The translations under genes and the position numbers were made by a program. From positions 124,001-188,000 of the forward strand of contig JAEXFN010000017.1 of NCBI GenBank assembly GCA_023400055.1: DNA of 64,000 nucleotides, written 5' to 3'. How positions within the stretch are numbered: position 1 is the first letter of the stretch; each line of letters begins with the position of its first letter. Positions 20,548 to 28,522 of the stretch are shown here, piece by piece. The DNA comes from Bacillota bacterium (GTDB taxonomy: Bacteria > Bacillota > UBA4882 > UBA8346). The notes beneath the pieces are model-generated. The model did not search any database. It was not told the origin of the DNA and was given only the letters and a program-made list of their open reading frames with translations.

Positions 20548-20553
20548 ATCAAA

Positions 20554-21951
20554 TTGGTATTGGATGAACAGCGGATAGCTACGATCGTAGCCGAAGTCAT
20601 CAAAGGGATCAAGACCACGGCCGAGCCGGCGGGGAGCGATCACGGTTCCGGCGGGATCTTTCAGACGGTGGACGCCGCCATCCAAGCGGCCGCCGCCACC
20701 CAGCGCAAATTGGCCGCCATGAGCAGAGCGCAACGGGAAGTCTTGATCAGCGCGATCCGTGCGGCCGGAATCGCCCATACGGAGTTCTTGGCCCGTAAAG
20801 CGCATGAGGCGACCGGATTCGGACGGGTGGAGGATAAGATCCAAAAAAACATCAATGCCGCGCGGCTTTCGCCGGGAACCGAGGATCTCGTCTCCAGCGT
20901 GCAGGCCGATGATAGCGGTCAGTTGATTACCGAATACGCGCCGTTCGGATTGATCGTTTCGATCACTCCGGCGACCCATCCCACGGCGATGATCATCAAT
21001 CAGGCCATCATCTTCGTGGCCGGAGGCAATGCGGCCTTTATCGCCCCGCACCCCCGGGCGCAGGCCGCCTCGTTAAGCGCTCTGAAAATCATCAATGAAG
21101 CGGTCGTTCAAGCGGGCGGACCGCCCAATGTGCTGACCGCGGTGGCGGAAGGCACCATGGAGACGGTCGCGGCCGCCATGAAACATCCGTTAACCCAATT
21201 GGTGACGGCGGCCGGGGGACCGGGCGTGGAGAAGGCGGCCCTGGAGGCCGGGAAAAAGGCGATTGTCGCCGGACCGGGCAATCCGCCGGTGATCATCGAT
21301 GAGACTGCCGATATCGCTCGCGCCGCGAAGCAGGTTATCGAAGGCGCCAGCTTCGATAATAACATTTTGTGTATCGCCGAAAAAGTGATTTTCATCGTGG
21401 ACAGTGTCGCCGATGCCTTCTTGGCCGCTGCCGTCCATGAAGGCGGGCAACTCATCGACGGCAATCAGGCGGCTGCCGTCACCCGGCTGGTCGTGAAAGA
21501 AGGTCGCATCAATACCGAATTTGTCGGCAAGAACGCCGATTATATCTTAAAAGCCGCCGGGATCGAGCCAGCGGCCGGAGTGCGGGAGGTATTGTTTGAA
21601 GCCGCCGCCGATCATCCTTTGGTCGGTTTGGAACAGCTGATGCCGGTGATCCCGGTGGTCCGCGTCCCCGATTTTCAGACGGCGGTCACGGCGGCGGTCG
21701 GGGCCGAACACGGTTTTCGGCATACCGCGATGATTCACAGTGGCCTGGCGGAGCGGATTCATTATTTCGGCCGGATGATCGACACGACGATTCTGGTCAG
21801 CAATGCGCCGTCCTTCGCCTCGTTGGGCATCGGCGGCCCCGGCGTGTTCGGCCACACCATCGCCAGTTCGAAAACGGGCGAGGGAGTTTGTACGCCGAAA
21901 TCCTTCTGTCGCAAACGGATCCACCTCAACGCGGCGGGGAGGTTCATTTAG
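20554..21951 (+). CDS. CoA-acylating aldehyde dehydrogenase (PduP/EutE-like)
   Basis: A 465-residue enzyme of the PduP/EutE group, oxidising an aldehyde plus CoA to acyl-CoA with NAD+. The catalytic cysteine is Cys273 in FDNNILCIAEK. An N-terminal amphipathic helix (EQRIATIVAEVIKGIK, residues 4-20) and Gly-rich linker fit an encapsulation peptide, after which FQTVDAAIQAAAATQRKL starts the dehydrogenase fold. It starts with TTG. As the operon has no diol dehydratase, the substrate is probably lactaldehyde from the aldolase rather than propionaldehyde (inference). Confidence 0.92.
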   Translation: MVLDEQRIATIVAEVIKGIKTTAEPAGSDHGSGGIFQTVDAAIQAAAATQRKLAAMSRAQREVLISAIRAAGIAHTEFLARKAHEATGFGRVEDKIQKNINAARLSPGTEDLVSSVQADDSGQLITEYAPFGLIVSITPATHPTAMIINQAIIFVAGGNAAFIAPHPRAQAASLSALKIINEAVVQAGGPPNVLTAVAEGTMETVAAAMKHPLTQLVTAAGGPGVEKAALEAGKKAIVAGPGNPPVIIDETADIARAAKQVIEGASFDNNILCIAEKVIFIVDSVADAFLAAAVHEGGQLIDGNQAAAVTRLVVKEGRINTEFVGKNADYILKAAGIEPAAGVREVLFEAAADHPLVGLEQLMPVIPVVRVPDFQTAVTAAVGAEHGFRHTAMIHSGLAERIHYFGRMIDTTILVSNAPSFASLGIGGPGVFGHTIASSKTGEGVCTPKSFCRKRIHLNAAGRFI

Positions 21952-21954
21952 ACC

Positions 21955-23271
21955 ATGAACTTGGTCGAAACGGTCCGGAATAGCGGGGTCATCGGAGCCG
22001 GCGGGGCGGGTTTTCCGACGCACGTCAAGTTACAGGCGAAGTCGGACACGATCTTGATTAATGGCGCCGAGTGCGAACCTTTATTGCGGGTCGATCAGGA
22101 ACTTGCCGCGGCTCACGCCGATCGGCTCGTGCAGGGTTTAGCCGCCGTCTTGGAAGCCACCGGAGCGAAACAAGGAATTTTCGCTCTGAAAAACAAGTAT
22201 CATCGGGCGGAAGCCGCGCTGACTCAGGCGGTGAAAGCTTATCCCAATATGCGCCTTTGCCTGCTGGATGATCGTTATCCGGCCGGCGATGAGCAGGTCC
22301 TGGTTTACGAAACCACCGGTCGGGTCGTGCCGCCGGGCGGAATCCCGCCCGCGATCGGAGTCACGGTGCTGAATGTCGAGACGCTTTATAACGTGGCACT
22401 GGCCAGCCAAGGTCAACCGGTCATCACCAAATATGTCACGGTTACGGGAGCGGTTGCCAAGCCTGCCACCGTAGCCGTGCCGCTCGGCACCAGTTTCGCG
22501 GATCTGCTCGAACTGGCCGGCGGACCGACTACCAGCCGTTACGGATGGATCGACGGGGGGCCTTTGATGGGCAAGTTGGCCGGCGCCGGCGATGTCGTCA
22601 CCAAGACGACCAAAGGGATCATCGTTTTGCCGGAAGGCCATTCCTGTTTGACGATCCGCCAGGTTCCCTTGGGGGCCCAGATTCGCCGGGCGGCCGCCGT
22701 CTGCTGCAATTGCCGGATGTGCACCGATCTTTGTCCCCGCTATTTGCTGGGGCATCCGTTGGAACCGCACCGCTCCCTCAATGCCGCGGCTTATGGCCTG
22801 GTGGACTCCGCCGCCCATTATACCCAGGCTTATCTATGTTCCGAATGCGGCGTTTGTGACACCTTTGCCTGTCCGATGGGGCTTTCGCCACGGCAGTTGC
22901 ATCAGGAAATGAAACGTCAGTTGGCGGCCGCGGGGGTCGCCAATCCGTTCCGGGATCGTCCGGCTGTACCCCGCCGGGAGCGGGAGTGGCGGCGGATTCC
23001 CTCCGCGCGCTTGCTGGCCCGGCTGAATCTTTCCGCCTATAATGTTCCGGCGCCGTTACGGGAAGAAGAATTCCGCCCCGCGGCGGTGACCATCCTCTTA
23101 AAGCAGGGAACGGGCGTCGCGGCGCAACCTGTGGTGCAAGCCGGGGCCTACGTAAACCGGGGACAAATCATTGCCGAGCCACCGCCGGGAAAACTGGGCA
23201 GCGTCCAGCACGCCAGCATCGACGGTCAAGTGGTGGAGATCGAGCGAGCGATTACGATTAAAGCGGTTTGA
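21955..23271 (+). CDS. PduS-like Fe-S flavoprotein (RnfC-related)
   Basis: A 438-residue PduS/RnfC-family protein. It starts with the flavin/NADH-binding pattern GVIGAGGAGFPTHVK and NGAECEPLL, and has two [4Fe-4S] cluster motifs: C250/C251, C253, C256 and C260 (CCNCRMCTDLCPR) and C295, C298, C301 and C306 (CSECGVCDTFACP). A C-terminal lipoyl-like hairpin follows. In Pdu compartments PduS reduces cobalamin, but this operon has no B12 enzyme, so it may instead oxidise NADH and pass electrons to the PduT-like shell protein encoded next. The start is three bases after the aldehyde dehydrogenase stop. Confidence 0.9.
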   Translation: MNLVETVRNSGVIGAGGAGFPTHVKLQAKSDTILINGAECEPLLRVDQELAAAHADRLVQGLAAVLEATGAKQGIFALKNKYHRAEAALTQAVKAYPNMRLCLLDDRYPAGDEQVLVYETTGRVVPPGGIPPAIGVTVLNVETLYNVALASQGQPVITKYVTVTGAVAKPATVAVPLGTSFADLLELAGGPTTSRYGWIDGGPLMGKLAGAGDVVTKTTKGIIVLPEGHSCLTIRQVPLGAQIRRAAAVCCNCRMCTDLCPRYLLGHPLEPHRSLNAAAYGLVDSAAHYTQAYLCSECGVCDTFACPMGLSPRQLHQEMKRQLAAAGVANPFRDRPAVPRREREWRRIPSARLLARLNLSAYNVPAPLREEEFRPAAVTILLKQGTGVAAQPVVQAGAYVNRGQIIAEPPPGKLGSVQHASIDGQVVEIERAITIKAV

Positions 23272-23281
23272 GGTTTAGCAG

Positions 23282-23839
23282 ATGAACAATCAAAGTCAGG
23301 CCATTGGTTTACTGGAATGGAAGAGCATCGTCCGGGGAGTCAAGGCTACCGACGCCTTGCTCAAAACGGCTGCGGTTGAGCTGTTGCAGACCGGCTCGGT
23401 CTGCCCGGGCAAATATATTGCCTTATTCGGGGGCGAGGTCGGAGCCGTTCAAAGCGCCTTGGAAGTGGCGGTCCGGGAAAGTCAGGGCGATATCATCGAC
23501 CAGTTTTTATTGGCCCGGGTCGATCCGGCGCTCTTTCCCGCTTTGGCCGGCTGTAGCGATATCCAACCCCGGGGTTCGCTGGGAATTATCGAAACCTTTT
23601 CGGTGGCCGCCGCCGTCCAGGCCGCGGACACAGCCGTCAAAGCCGCGGCGGTTCAGTTGATTGAGATCCGGTTGGCGCGCGGCATGGGCGGCAAGTCGGT
23701 CGTATTTTTCTGCGGCGAGGTCAGCGCGGTCCGCCTGGCCGGGGAAGCCGCAGTCAAACAAGTGGTGGAGTCGGGGATGTTATTGGCGTGGGACGTCATA
23801 CCCTCTCCGCATCCCGATCTATGGGCCAAATTGCTTTAG
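23282..23839 (+). CDS. BMC shell protein, tandem-domain trimer (PduT-like, BMC-T)
   Basis: A 185-residue protein with two BMC domains in tandem (residues 5-90 and 98-182), forming pseudohexameric trimers. The first domain carries Cys41 in GSVCPGKY, the place where PduT holds a [4Fe-4S] cluster at the pore. The second starts with SLGIIETFSVAAAVQAAD. It lies ten bases after the PduS-like gene; PduS and PduT are known to work together in electron transfer across the shell. Confidence 0.92.
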   Translation: MNNQSQAIGLLEWKSIVRGVKATDALLKTAAVELLQTGSVCPGKYIALFGGEVGAVQSALEVAVRESQGDIIDQFLLARVDPALFPALAGCSDIQPRGSLGIIETFSVAAAVQAADTAVKAAAVQLIEIRLARGMGGKSVVFFCGEVSAVRLAGEAAVKQVVESGMLLAWDVIPSPHPDLWAKLL

Positions 23840-23911
23840 AAGCCATGGGATAGAGCCTTTCAAATTGCAAGTATCTTGCAATGATTTTAAATCGACTTTT
23901 TTCCTTGCTTC
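23838..23911. repeat. Dispersed ~70-nt hairpin element, copy C
   Basis: Left end AGAAGCCATGGGATAGAGCC and right end CCTTGCTTCT are inverted with respect to each other. An inner perfect hairpin ATTGCAAG/CTTGCAAT lies at 23864-23882. It sits inside the BMC operon, overlapping the BMC-T stop and preceding the kinase gene. Confidence 0.55.
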
Positions 23912-23969
23912 TCTGAGTTTTTGTGAGCACCTTACCGGATTTATCACAACGCTTTTAGGTGGTGTTGCA

Positions 23970-25151
23970 ATGAAGATATTGGTTGTGAACTGCGGCGGAT
24001 CATCCATCAAATGCAAATTGATGGAGATGCCGGAGGAAAGGGTCCTGGCCAAGGGCGCGGTGGAACGGATCGGCAAACCGGATGCGGTGGTTACTCTGAA
24101 ATCCGGCGCGACGGAACGGCGCGAGATTGCCGCTATTCCCGATCATGCGGCCGGACTCGAGGTTTTGATGCAGCAGATCATCGCGGCGTTCGGCGAGGGA
24201 GCCGTCGAGTCCATCGGCCACCGGGCGGTGCACGGCGGCCGCGAGGTTACCGGAGCGGTGCTGGTGGATGCCCATGTCAAGGAGATCATTGCTTCCTATT
24301 GTGACCTGGCGCCGTTGCATAACCCGCCCAACCTAAAAGGGATCGAGGCTTGTGAACGCTTATTTCCGGGGATCCTCCAAGTGGCGGTGTTCGACACCGC
24401 GCTCCATACCAATCTGCCGCAATGCGCCTATACTTACGCCTTGCCGCATGAGTTGTGTACAAAATACCGGATCCGGCGGTACGGTTTTCATGGGATCGCT
24501 TTTCAATACATGGCGGAACGGGCGGCGATTCTGTTTGAAACCCCAGTGGAAAAATTACGCCTGGTCCAATTGATGCTCGGCAGCGGTACCACCGCCAATG
24601 CCTTGCGTTACGGAAAATCGATCGATGTCAGCACTGGTCTGACTCCGACCGAGGGATTGGTTCAGTCCACCCGCTGCGGGGATCTGGATCCACTGGTGGT
24701 GACATACTTAATGCGTCGCGAGGGCATGACTCCGGAACGCATGGAAAAGCTGCTGTGCAATGAATCCGGATGGCTGGGCATCTCCGGGATCAGCAATGAC
24801 CTGCGTGAAGTGGAGTTGGCCATTACCACCGGAGATTCGCGGGCGCAAGCTGCCTACGAGACTTTTGTTTACCGTACCAAGAAATATATTGGAGCGTACG
24901 CCGCGGCCATGGGCGGAATCGACGCGCTTACCATTGCCGGAGGAGTCGGGGAAGGGTCGGCGCAAGTCCGGGCGGCCATCCTGTCCGGCCTGGAATTTTT
25001 GGGCATCACGCTGGATGCGGCCAGGAACCAGGACCCCCGTCCGGAAAAGATTATTTCCAGCGGGGATTCGCGAGTGAAGGTCGCGGTAGTCGCGGCCGAT
25101 GAGGAATTGGTCATTGCCCGGGATACTTGGACCATCGCTTCGCAACGGTAG
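23970..25151 (+). CDS. Acetate/propionate-kinase-family enzyme, divergent
   Basis: A 393-residue acetokinase-family protein that would transfer phosphate from an acyl-phosphate to ADP. Conserved positions include the N-terminal VNCGGSS, HRAVHGG, His117 (APLHNPPN), Asp142 (FDTALH), His174 (RYGFHG) and Arg235 (TRCGDLDP). Two usually conserved patches differ: HGTSH is HGIAF, and the HLGNG motif is MLGSG, so the histidine known as His208 in Methanosarcina acetate kinase is Met202. This suggests another acyl group, plausibly lactyl-phosphate. The ATG follows a GGTGG-type site. Tenth gene of the BMC operon. Confidence 0.85.
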   Translation: MKILVVNCGGSSIKCKLMEMPEERVLAKGAVERIGKPDAVVTLKSGATERREIAAIPDHAAGLEVLMQQIIAAFGEGAVESIGHRAVHGGREVTGAVLVDAHVKEIIASYCDLAPLHNPPNLKGIEACERLFPGILQVAVFDTALHTNLPQCAYTYALPHELCTKYRIRRYGFHGIAFQYMAERAAILFETPVEKLRLVQLMLGSGTTANALRYGKSIDVSTGLTPTEGLVQSTRCGDLDPLVVTYLMRREGMTPERMEKLLCNESGWLGISGISNDLREVELAITTGDSRAQAAYETFVYRTKKYIGAYAAAMGGIDALTIAGGVGEGSAQVRAAILSGLEFLGITLDAARNQDPRPEKIISSGDSRVKVAVVAADEELVIARDTWTIASQR

Positions 25152-25175
25152 TTGCCCGGTCCGATAGGAGGCACC

Positions 25176-26462
25176 ATGCGCGTAAACCTGAAATATGGCC
25201 GGGCGGGGCTGGCAGTTGATCTGCCGGAGACTCCCGGATTCCTGGGGGTTCTGACGCCAGCGGAGGCTCCGCCGCTTGAGGATCCCCAAGCGGAACTGCA
25301 AAAAATCTTGGCAGCTCCCATTGGGTCGGCGCCTTTGGCGCAATTGGCGCGGGGGAAGCAAAACGCCTGCATCGTGGTGAGCGATATCACCCGGCCGGTT
25401 CCCAATCGGGTCTTGCTGCCGCCGCTGCTTCAGATCCTTGAGGAAAGCGGAGTCGCCCGGGAGAATATCACGATCCTGGTGGCCACCGGCATTCACCGGC
25501 CCAACGAAGGCATTGAGCTGGAACAACTGGTCGGGGAAGAGATTGCCGGGCGCTACCGCGTGGTAAATCATTTTTCAAAACGAATCGAAACCATGACCTA
25601 TGTCGGGACCATCGGCGACCGGGTTCCGGTTTACGTGAACCGGCTTTATTATGAGGCGGACTTGAAAATCCTCACCGGTTTCATCGAACCGCACATGTGG
25701 GCGGGATACTCGGGCGGACGCAAATCGATCCTGCCTGGGATCTCCTCCATCGAGACGCTCCAATATCTGCATGGCCCGGAGATGATCGCCCATCCGTTGA
25801 CGACTTACGGCGTGCTCGAAGGAAATCCCTTCCATGAGGTCGGCCTGGCGATCATGGCCAAAGCCGGAGCGGATTTTATCGTCAATGTGACTTTAAATCC
25901 GGCCAAAGCGATCACCGGCATCTTTGCCGGCGACCCGGTTCAGGCTCATCTGCAGGGTTGCGCTTTTTTGGCGAAACATTGTTTATGTGAATTAGCGGAA
26001 CCGTTGGATTTTATCCTTACCACCAACGCCGGAGCGCCCTTGGACTGCAATCTCTATCAAAGCGTCAAGGGGATGACCGCGGCCGCCAAAGCGTTAAAAC
26101 CCGGCGGCGTGGTGGTGATCGCCACCTCCTGTTCCGAGGGCGTCGGCAGTCCCGAATATCAGGAGATTCTCGATCTGGTGGACACGCCGGCCCATTTCCT
26201 GGAACGCTTGGCGCGGCGGGAGTTTTTTATTCCCGACCAATGGTGCGCTCAGGAAACCTACCAAGTCATGCTGCGCAATCCGGTATGGGTGTATTCCGGC
26301 GGAATCGCTCCGGAGCAATTAGAGAAATATCATTTCAAGGCCCTTTCATCCTTAGCAACGGCGCTTGACCAATTATTTGATAAGTTCGGACCGGACGCCC
26401 GATGGGCGGTCGTTCCGGACGGCCCCATGATCATCCTGCAAACCAAACCGATGTCCAATTGA
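25176..26462 (+). CDS. larA: LarA-family nickel-dependent lactate racemase
   Basis: A 428-residue LarA-family protein. His107 (ATGIHRP), His173 (EPHMW), Lys183 (SGGRKS) and His199 (YLHGPEM) match His108, His174, Lys184 and His200 of Lactobacillus plantarum LarA, where the lysine binds the nickel-pincer nucleotide, His200 ligates nickel and the first two histidines handle the proton/hydride step. So a 2-hydroxyacid racemase is likely. ATAGGAGG sets the start. It lies 24 bases after the kinase gene as the last gene of the BMC operon. The cofactor genes larB, larC and larE are not in the window. Other LarA homologues act on related hydroxyacids, so lactate is inferred from context. Confidence 0.85.
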   Translation: MRVNLKYGRAGLAVDLPETPGFLGVLTPAEAPPLEDPQAELQKILAAPIGSAPLAQLARGKQNACIVVSDITRPVPNRVLLPPLLQILEESGVARENITILVATGIHRPNEGIELEQLVGEEIAGRYRVVNHFSKRIETMTYVGTIGDRVPVYVNRLYYEADLKILTGFIEPHMWAGYSGGRKSILPGISSIETLQYLHGPEMIAHPLTTYGVLEGNPFHEVGLAIMAKAGADFIVNVTLNPAKAITGIFAGDPVQAHLQGCAFLAKHCLCELAEPLDFILTTNAGAPLDCNLYQSVKGMTAAAKALKPGGVVVIATSCSEGVGSPEYQEILDLVDTPAHFLERLARREFFIPDQWCAQETYQVMLRNPVWVYSGGIAPEQLEKYHFKALSSLATALDQLFDKFGPDARWAVVPDGPMIILQTKPMSN

Positions 26463-26639
26463 TGGCTTCCCAACGCAACTTTGGCAGCGTAAAGCCGGTT
26501 GCGTTCCCAGCATCCTGATTGCGACGTCATGAACTCACCGAGAATTTCTGCTTAACGTGTCTCGTAATGAATGTCCGAATTGAATCGAACAACGAGATCA
26601 AACCTCACTCAAACTATCATTAGTTTTTATCAGTGAATC

Positions 26640-26870
26640 GATCATTTTGAGTAACTCAATAAATGTGTTCAGCAACTGAGCAAGCATGTGCAGTAGCTGA
26701 GCAAGTATGTTTAGTAACTGAATAAGCATGCTCAGTAACAGAGCAAGCGTGTTTAGTAGCTGAATAAGCATGTTCAGTAATTGAGCAAGCATGTTCAGTA
26801 ACTGCGCGAGCTTTTTCAATAACTGAATGAACATCCGCAACGACTGAGCAGGCATCTTGAATGGCTCGGG
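26640..26870. repeat. 21-bp tandem array, class 2, about 11 units
   Basis: Units start every 21 bp from 26640 (26661, 26682, and so on to 26850) without slippage. The consensus joins AAGCATGTTC to AGTAACTGAGC; the palindromes CTCAGTnACTGAG and GCATGC give two dyad centres per period. It fills the 518-base gap between larA and the rhamnose-type ABC genes. Minus-strand open frames encode heptads with Leu and Gln but have no ribosome binding site. The same consensus recurs at 51034-51243. Bases 26463-26639 show nothing recognised. Confidence 0.85.
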
Positions 26871-26980
26871 ATCGATTTTCGGGACCCGGGAGCATGGGTA
26901 GTTCCGAAAAGAATATCTTCCGGAAGGATACGGATCCGTTGAGCGAGGCCAAGCAGCGGCGATGGAATGGAGGAGAGCAA

Positions 26981-28504
26981 TTGGCAGAGTATTTGTTGGA
27001 AATGAAGGGGATTACCAAAACCTTTCCCGGAGTGAAAGCCCTCGATAACGTGCATTTCCAGCTGAAACCGCAGGAGATTCACGCCTTGATGGGCGAGAAC
27101 GGGGCCGGCAAATCGACCTTCATTAAAATTATCACCGGGGTCCATCCGCCCGATAAAGGTGAAATTTACTTAAACGGGACGCGAATGGAGATCAAAAATC
27201 CGCAAGATGCGCAGAACCTGGGAATTGCCGCCATTTATCAGCATGTCACTTGTTATCCCGATCTGACGGTCACCGAAAATATCTTCATGAGCCACGAAAA
27301 AGTGCAACGGGGGACCGGCCGGATTCTGTGGCGTCCGATGCACCTGGAGGCGAAAAGGCTCCTGAATGAGTTGGGCGTCGATATCGATCCCAAAACCCAG
27401 ATGGGAGCCTTGAGCGTGGCCCAGCAGCAAACCGTGGAGATTGCCAAGGCGCTTTCCACCAACGCGAAGATCATCATCATGGACGAACCGACTTCGGCCC
27501 TGACCAAACGGGAAAGCGAGGAATTGTACAGAATTACCGAACAACTTCGTGAAAATGGCGCCTCAGTGATTTTTATCTCCCACCGCCTGGAGGATATGTA
27601 CCGCTTGGCCAGCAGCGTCACGGTATTAAGGGACGGAAGGTATATCGGGACCTGGAATGTCCAGGAGATCTCCAGTGAAAAATTGATCGTCGCCATGGTG
27701 GGCCGGGAGATTACTCAAATGTTTCCGGAAAGGAAAAAGGCCATCGGCCCAGAGGTGTTGCGCGTCGAGAAGCTCGGGAAAACCGGGGTCTTCGCCGATG
27801 TTTCGTTTGCCCTTCACCAGGGGGAAATTTTAGGATTGACGGGACTGGTCGGAGCCGGCCGGAGTGAGTTGTGCCAAGCCATTTTCGGCATTACCCCCTA
27901 CGATAGGGGCGAGATCTCGGTGGCCGGGAAGAAGGTCCACATCACGCAACCATTGACCGCGATGGAGCTGGGCATCGGTTATTTGCCCGAAGATCGTCAA
28001 AAACAAGGACTCTTACTCCCTTGGAGCGTGGCGCATAATATCACGTTGCCGGCTTTAAAGAAGCTGGCCAACCGCGGTTGGTTAAAGGAATCGAAAGAAG
28101 CGGATGTCGCGCGAACCTTTGCGGAGAAACTGCAAGTCAAGGCCAAAAGCGTTTTTGACCCGGCCGGTTCGCTCTCGGGCGGGAATCAGCAAAAAGTACT
28201 GGTGGCAAAGCTGCTGACCACGGAGGTAAAGATCATCATCCTGGATGAACCCACCAAAGGCATCGATGTCGGGGCGAAGTCGGCCATCTATGAAATCATG
28301 CAGGATTTGGCGCAGCAAGGCTACGGGATTATCATGATCTCCTCCGAAATGCCGGAGGTGCTCGGTATGAGCGACCGGATCATCGTGATGCGGGAAGGAA
28401 GAGTGACCAAAATCCTGGACGGCAAGGATGCGACCCAGGAGATCATCCTCGATGCCGCGATGGTAAACCGCAGCGACGAAAAAACCGCTCAAACCGCGGG
28501 ATAA
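26981..28504 (+). CDS. Rhamnose-type sugar ABC transporter, double ATP-binding protein
   Basis: A 507-residue double-ABC ATPase of carbohydrate uptake class 2. It has Walker A GENGAGKS, MDEPTSALT, the second-half GLVGAGRSE, LSGGNQQK and LDEPTKGIDVGAKS. The TTG at 26981 is chosen because GGAGGAG lies five bases upstream and the protein then has the usual N-terminus; the open frame from 26861 runs back into the repeat array. With two different permeases and the binding protein downstream it matches the layout of the RhaSTPQ rhamnose transporter and of Lsr. The proximity of rhaB and the aldolase favours rhamnose. Confidence 0.88.
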   Translation: MAEYLLEMKGITKTFPGVKALDNVHFQLKPQEIHALMGENGAGKSTFIKIITGVHPPDKGEIYLNGTRMEIKNPQDAQNLGIAAIYQHVTCYPDLTVTENIFMSHEKVQRGTGRILWRPMHLEAKRLLNELGVDIDPKTQMGALSVAQQQTVEIAKALSTNAKIIIMDEPTSALTKRESEELYRITEQLRENGASVIFISHRLEDMYRLASSVTVLRDGRYIGTWNVQEISSEKLIVAMVGREITQMFPERKKAIGPEVLRVEKLGKTGVFADVSFALHQGEILGLTGLVGAGRSELCQAIFGITPYDRGEISVAGKKVHITQPLTAMELGIGYLPEDRQKQGLLLPWSVAHNITLPALKKLANRGWLKESKEADVARTFAEKLQVKAKSVFDPAGSLSGGNQQKVLVAKLLTTEVKIIILDEPTKGIDVGAKSAIYEIMQDLAQQGYGIIMISSEMPEVLGMSDRIIVMREGRVTKILDGKDATQEIILDAAMVNRSDEKTAQTAG

Positions 28505-28522
28505 CAGGGGGAGGAGAGGCTC

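Noticed and set aside
26598..26855. 85-codon Leu/Gln heptad frame on the minus strand of the class 2 array
   Set aside because: No ribosome binding site upstream and no counterpart frame at the second class 2 locus, where stops interrupt it.
26640..26870. CRISPR array
   Set aside because: Repeats are 21 bp, contiguous and diverged, with no unique spacers, and no cas genes are present.
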